The position numbers were made by a program, and so were the translations under genes. Shown in pieces: positions 7,309 through 10,063 of a stretch of DNA of 10,063 nt. The stretch covers positions 1-10,063 of the forward strand of contig DIKH01000313.1 of NCBI GenBank assembly GCA_002424495.1. Reading direction: 5' to 3'. The notes under the pieces were generated by a model that worked only from the letters and a program-made list of their open reading frames with translations, ran no database searches and was not told where the DNA came from. The DNA is from Desulfobacteraceae bacterium UBA5623 (GTDB taxonomy: Bacteria; Desulfobacterota; DSM-4660; Desulfatiglandales; Desulfatiglandaceae). Each line of letters opens with the position of its first letter. Position 1 is the first letter of the stretch.

Positions 7309-8130
7309 TTATCCTTTCTTAAAGGATACCATGGCACCATCGGAAATATTAAGGTTGATGCCGGACACATGGTCAATTCGACCAGTATCTTTAAGAAGTT
7401 TTGTTATCTTTATTAATCCGCCCATTTTGTCAGACAGCTCTCGACTCATAACATGTATAGCTACAGGAAGGTTGTTAAAATAAAGAGAGATTTCCTCGTG
7501 CGCTACATTAATCTCCGAAAGCTCTTTAAATGACCAAGGCTCTTTGCAGTTCTTAAGAATTTTTATGGCTTCAACCGCACGATTCAATTTTTGGGTTGCA
7601 TCCGGTTCATTACGCGATACTCCTGTGATAACAGGAAAGTTCAAATCATCAGATGAATCAACAGGCTTAAAGACCTCGCAGTATTGATTCATATAATACA
7701 CGCCGTCCATGAGCACCAACGCGGTAGGTACGTGTTTTTCAGCCTGAACAACAAGTGTGCGAGGAAGCTTTTTTTCCAGTTTGACCGACCTGATCCAAGG
7801 ATGTGCTTCCATCCGTTTTTCCATATCTTCAATATTTAGGAACAGCAGATTTGAATAGGAGTCAAACCTGCATATTTCAATCAGACTTTTGCTGGTCTCA
7901 TCATCAACTCCTCTGACCTCAACATGCTCAAGCCTGAGATAAGGCGTGGTTTGTAGATAATGAAAGAGGTACAGCAAGGAAATACTTATTCCGCCTGCAA
8001 TAATAAGGATGAAAGAGCCCATAAAAAAGCCGGTAATGACGCGACGAAAGCCTCTTAGCACAATAAAAAAGGCCTTTTCCTTTTTCCTTTTTTTTACGGT
8101 CTGATTACTTAAAACCGATCGTCTTTTCAT
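7309..8130 (-). CDS. ftsQ: Cell division protein FtsQ
   Basis: A bitopic inner-membrane divisome protein linking early and late division proteins in the periplasm. From the chosen ATG it has 273 residues: a Lys/Arg-rich cytoplasmic tail (VKKRKKEK near residue 12), a transmembrane segment at about residues 31-57, a POTRA domain at about 64-133 (LRLEHVEVRG, LLFLNIEDM, HPWIRSVKLEKKLPRTLVV), then the FtsQ/DivIB beta domain. The frame is open upstream to a TTG at 8244, adding 38 residues. I prefer a start at 8130 (ATG) or 8139 (GTG, with AGGCGG four bases upstream), because the extension has no ribosome site at 8244 and runs through tandem and inverted repeats. Even so, the start is uncertain. FtsQ sequences diverge strongly; identity rests on the domain order and its place before ftsA. 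Confidence 0.88.
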   Translation of the reverse strand: MKRRSVLSNQTVKKRKKEKAFFIVLRGFRRVITGFFMGSFILIIAGGISISLLYLFHYLQTTPYLRLEHVEVRGVDDETSKSLIEICRFDSYSNLLFLNIEDMEKRMEAHPWIRSVKLEKKLPRTLVVQAEKHVPTALVLMDGVYYMNQYCEVFKPVDSSDDLNFPVITGVSRNEPDATQKLNRAVEAIKILKNCKEPWSFKELSEINVAHEEISLYFNNLPVAIHVMSRELSDKMGGLIKITKLLKDTGRIDHVSGINLNISDGAMVSFKKG

Positions 8131-8194
8131 AACCAGCACACAGCCGCCTGTAAAATAAGTCGAGCCATTAACCGAAGGATTGTAATCTATTTGC

Positions 8195-8253
8195 AATTGA
8201 CGAATTGATGAGCGCAGCGACTTCAACAATTCTTCAATTTTCAATCGTCAATT
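8195..8253. repeat. Inverted repeats in the murB-ftsQ gap
   Basis: AATTGACGA at 8195-8203 and TCGTCAATT at 8245-8253 are perfect 9-base inverted repeats with a 41-base spacer. Nested inside, GAATTG (8202-8207) and CAATTC (8227-8232) pair. That stem extends to TGA/TCA with one A-A mismatch, leaving an 11-base loop of GCGCAGCGACT type. This can fold on either strand in the leader of ftsQ. It may be a small dispersed palindromic element or simply a structured leader. Confidence 0.45.
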
Positions 8254-8260
8254 TTCAATC
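8233..8260. repeat. Heptamer tandem repeat, four units
   Basis: Four adjoining 7-base units read TTCAATT, TTCAATC, GTCAATT, TTCAATC. Seen another way, TCAATTTTCAATC occurs twice (8234-8246 and 8248-8260) separated by one G. It lies 19 bases beyond the murB stop codon, in the murB-ftsQ gap, and overlaps one arm of the inverted repeat at 8245-8253. Confidence 0.7.
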
Positions 8261-8278
8261 TTTTCATCTAACTTCAAG

Positions 8279-9190
8279 CTAGTTTCCCACAATTTTTATC
8301 TCCGGCTCCAATTCAATGCCGGTCTGTTCTTTTACCTTTGATTGAGCAAGGAAAATCAGATCCAGGATATTTCTTGCCGAAGCATTACCTGTATTTACTA
8401 TGAAATTTGCGTGTTTTTCGGAAATCATCGCGCCTCCGATCCTCATTCCCTTTAGCCCCGCCTGTTCAATGAGCCTGCCTGCATATTGACTGGGAGGATT
8501 TTTAAACACTGAACCTGAGCTGGGATATTCCATGGGCTGGCCGATTTTTCGCTTCTTAAGATAGTCTGCAATGCGGCCTGTCACGACCTCCTTTGACTCC
8601 CTCTCCAGTATTATCCGGGCGCGAACCGCCACTTGTCCATCTTCGATTTCAAGTCTCCTGTACGAGAACATCAGTTGAGCCCTGTCCTTCTGAATCAAGT
8701 TGCCTTCCCGTGTAATCATTTCCAGTGTCTGCACCCTTGATCCGAATTCATTGCCGAAGGCGCCGGCATTCATTATGACTGCTCCCCCAACAGTACCTGG
8801 TATGCCTGCAAAACATTCAAGCCCGCCAAGGCCTGAATTACGACAGAAGGTGATAAGGTCTACAAGGGGAAGACCAGCGCCCGCAAGGACTGTCAGATCA
8901 TCTCCATCTTTCCGTTCGATTCCTGCAAGTGATCCCTTGAGCAATATCGCCACACCTTCAAAGCCGTTATCCTTTATCAGGAGGTTGCTCCCCCTGCCTA
9001 TTATGAGATATGGGATATGCTCACTGTTTAAAAACGCTATCAAGAGCCTAAGCTCATCCAGCTCATCTGCTTTGTAGAGCGCCTCACTCGCACCTCCAAC
9101 GCCCATCGTCGTATACTGGGCCATCGGACAATTAAAAACCACTTTGTCTCCGGAAAGCCTGATAAGGGCCTCTTTATGCCTTTTATCCAT
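8279..9190 (-). CDS. murB: UDP-N-acetylenolpyruvoylglucosamine reductase MurB
   Basis: An FAD enzyme that uses NADPH to reduce UDP-GlcNAc-enolpyruvate to UDP-MurNAc in the cytoplasm, the second committed step of peptidoglycan precursor synthesis. It has 303 residues, typical of the shorter (type II) MurB. The N-terminal block is YTTMGVGG (26-33), then the FAD-binding IIGRGSNLLI (63-72). CFAGIPGTVGGAVIMNAGAFG (126-146) is the second flavin motif. FSYRR (175-179) carries the substrate-side arginine. SSGSVFKNP (224-232) contains Ser227, the likely proton donor to the carbanion, and EPEIKIVG (295-302) the C-terminal catalytic glutamate. The ATG at 9190 has no clear ribosome site, but it gives the usual distance to the first motif. 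It is flanked by repeat-bearing gaps of 112 bases (to murC) and about 150 bases (to ftsQ). Confidence 0.97.
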   Translation of the reverse strand: MDKRHKEALIRLSGDKVVFNCPMAQYTTMGVGGASEALYKADELDELRLLIAFLNSEHIPYLIIGRGSNLLIKDNGFEGVAILLKGSLAGIERKDGDDLTVLAGAGLPLVDLITFCRNSGLGGLECFAGIPGTVGGAVIMNAGAFGNEFGSRVQTLEMITREGNLIQKDRAQLMFSYRRLEIEDGQVAVRARIILERESKEVVTGRIADYLKKRKIGQPMEYPSSGSVFKNPPSQYAGRLIEQAGLKGMRIGGAMISEKHANFIVNTGNASARNILDLIFLAQSKVKEQTGIELEPEIKIVGN

Positions 9191-9208
9191 ATAAAGTCAA
9201 CTACCATC

Positions 9209-9224
9209 GGCTAAAGCCCATGGG
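9209..9224. repeat. Short palindromes in the murC-murB gap
   Basis: GGCTAAAGCC (9209-9218) is an inverted repeat with a 2-base loop, and CCCATGGG (9217-9224) is a perfect 8-base palindrome overlapping its end. They sit immediately next to the octamer repeat. Motifs of the GGCTAAAGCC kind occur in dispersed palindromic repeats of several bacteria, but I cannot test whether this one is repeated elsewhere. Confidence 0.4.
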
Positions 9225-9253
9225 TTGAGGGATCGAGAATTCAAGGGATCAAG
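9222..9253. repeat. Octamer degenerate tandem repeat, four units
   Basis: Four adjoining 8-base units read GGGTTGAG, GGATCGAG, AATTCAAG, GGATCAAG, sharing a pyrimidine at base 5, a purine at base 6 and AG at bases 7-8. GGGTT at 9222-9226 and AACCC at 9257-9261 bracket the array as a 5-base inverted repeat. It lies in the 112-base gap between the murC stop and the murB start, within the murB leader region. Confidence 0.6.
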
Positions 9254-9302
9254 TGAAACCCTTACATACACTCGAACCCTTTTTGTCTGTCCACTGCGGC
9301 CC

Positions 9303-10063
9303 TCATTTATCTTTCGCCAATTGACTCAAAAATTTTTCACCTTCGAGATAGATATTGCCTGCCCCCAGGGTAAAAACCAGGTCTCCTGCCTTTGCAACAG
9401 AAGCCAGCGTAGGAAGTATATCCTGTTGGCTCGAACAGGTGATCACCTTCTTATGGCCGTGTTCCCTTATCCCCTGGCAAAGCCATTCAGCAGTCACTCC
9501 GGCAATTTTATCCTCTCCTGCTGCATATATTGGGGCGACAATGAGGATATCCGCTTCATTAAAACTGATTACAAATCTATCATATACATCTTTGGTCCTG
9601 GTGTAGCGGTGGGGCTGAAACACAACCACGAGCCTTTTTTCCGGCCAGCATTCCTTGGCGGTTTTTAGTGTCGCCATAATCTCCGTGGGGTGATGACCGT
9701 AGTCGTCCATGACAAGTATGCTATCTTGCTCACCCTTGATCTGAAAACGCCGCGCAAGGCCACCCAAAGTCTTTAGGCCATCTTTTATCACCTCCATGTT
9801 CAGATCCAGTTCAAGGCCTACCGCCGTTGCCGCAAGCGCATTGAGCACATTGTGATCGCCAGGCATTCCTACAGTGATGCGGCCTAGGGACCGGCCCTGG
9901 AATATGACCTCGAAACTGACCTCCAACTCTTCCTTTTCAATGTCCCTTGCCTTAAGATCGGCCTGTGAGGTCATCCCATAGGTCAGGTACTTTTTTTTCA
10001 GACGCGGAATGATCCCCTGGATTTCTTCATTGTCCAGGCAGAGCATTGCTGTGCCGTAAAAAG
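9303..10063 (-). CDS. murC: UDP-N-acetylmuramate--L-alanine ligase MurC, N-terminal part beyond window
   Basis: A cytoplasmic ATP-dependent ligase adding L-alanine to UDP-MurNAc, the product of MurB. The frame stays open through the right edge. The upstream residues FYGTAMLCLDNEE continue the family pattern, so the ATG at 10046 is internal, not the start. About 252 of roughly 460 residues are visible: the end of the central ATPase domain (YLTYG, then MPGDHNVLNALAA, where the histidine and asparagine belong to the Mur ligase signature) and the whole C-terminal domain (GLARRFQIKG, MDDYGHHPTEI, VVFQPHRYTRT, FTLGAGNIY). DDYGHHPTE is diagnostic of MurC/Mpl; the position directly before murB favours MurC. 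The P-loop of the N-terminal half lies outside the window. It is probably in one operon with murB through ftsZ. Confidence 0.96.
   Translation of the reverse strand, partial: FYGTAMLCLDNEEIQGIIPRLKKKYLTYGMTSQADLKARDIEKEELEVSFEVIFQGRSLGRITVGMPGDHNVLNALAATAVGLELDLNMEVIKDGLKTLGGLARRFQIKGEQDSILVMDDYGHHPTEIMATLKTAKECWPEKRLVVVFQPHRYTRTKDVYDRFVISFNEADILIVAPIYAAGEDKIAGVTAEWLCQGIREHGHKKVITCSSQQDILPTLASVAKAGDLVFTLGAGNIYLEGEKFLSQLAKDK

Noticed and set aside
8067..8095. An A8 run followed by AAAAGGCCTTTT palindrome early in ftsQ (and another A8 run in ftsA at 6147-6154) as frameshift or phase-variation sites
   Set aside because: Both encode lysine-rich segments expected next to membrane-associated regions. 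There is no overlapping alternative frame product or typical stimulatory signal, so codon bias for lysine explains them.

Overview
The window looks like chromosomal DNA of a Gram-negative, probably anaerobic bacterium. A member of Desulfobacterota (the former Deltaproteobacteria) or a close relative fits best. This placement is an inference from three things: the gene mix (a DUF1786 protein, and a radical SAM protein with a degenerate B12-binding-like N-terminus next to ftsZ), the murC-murB-ftsQ-ftsA-ftsZ order, and the moderate base composition. There is no rRNA or other direct taxonomic marker.

Left part, plus strand (1-1875): the 3' portion of an O-acetylserine sulfhydrylase gene (cysK, cut by the window edge) is followed by a possible 34-codon small gene and then a 352-codon actin-fold-like protein of the uncharacterised DUF1786 family. 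The three are packed within about 10 bases of each other and read like the tail of an operon.

Middle, minus strand (1889-4685): an alpha/beta hydrolase starting at TTG converges on the DUF1786 gene, with only 13 bases between the stop codons. Upstream of it is a roughly 260-base gap with no convincing gene. Beyond that lies a 581-codon radical SAM protein with a second, C-terminal cysteine cluster, placed directly downstream of ftsZ.

Right part, minus strand (4750-10063): this is the distal half of a division and cell wall (dcw) cluster, transcribed right to left as murC (partial), murB, ftsQ, ftsA, ftsZ. MurC and MurB act in cytoplasmic synthesis of the UDP-MurNAc-peptide precursor. FtsQ, FtsA and FtsZ build the divisome: FtsZ polymerises as the Z-ring, FtsA tethers it to the membrane through its C-terminal amphipathic helix, and FtsQ is the bitopic periplasmic scaffold. 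No ddl gene lies between murB and ftsQ, where it sits in many dcw clusters.

The most noteworthy details are these: (i) short tandem repeats with inverted repeats in both gaps flanking murB (a 7-bp unit in four copies and an 8-bp unit in four copies); (ii) two PTF-type peptides in the FtsZ tail; (iii) the Cys-rich tail of the radical SAM protein; (iv) the small ORF between cysK and the DUF1786 gene. Most of the window is otherwise a conserved housekeeping region. I see no CRISPR array, transposase, phage gene, tRNA or rRNA, and no convincing new multi-gene system.
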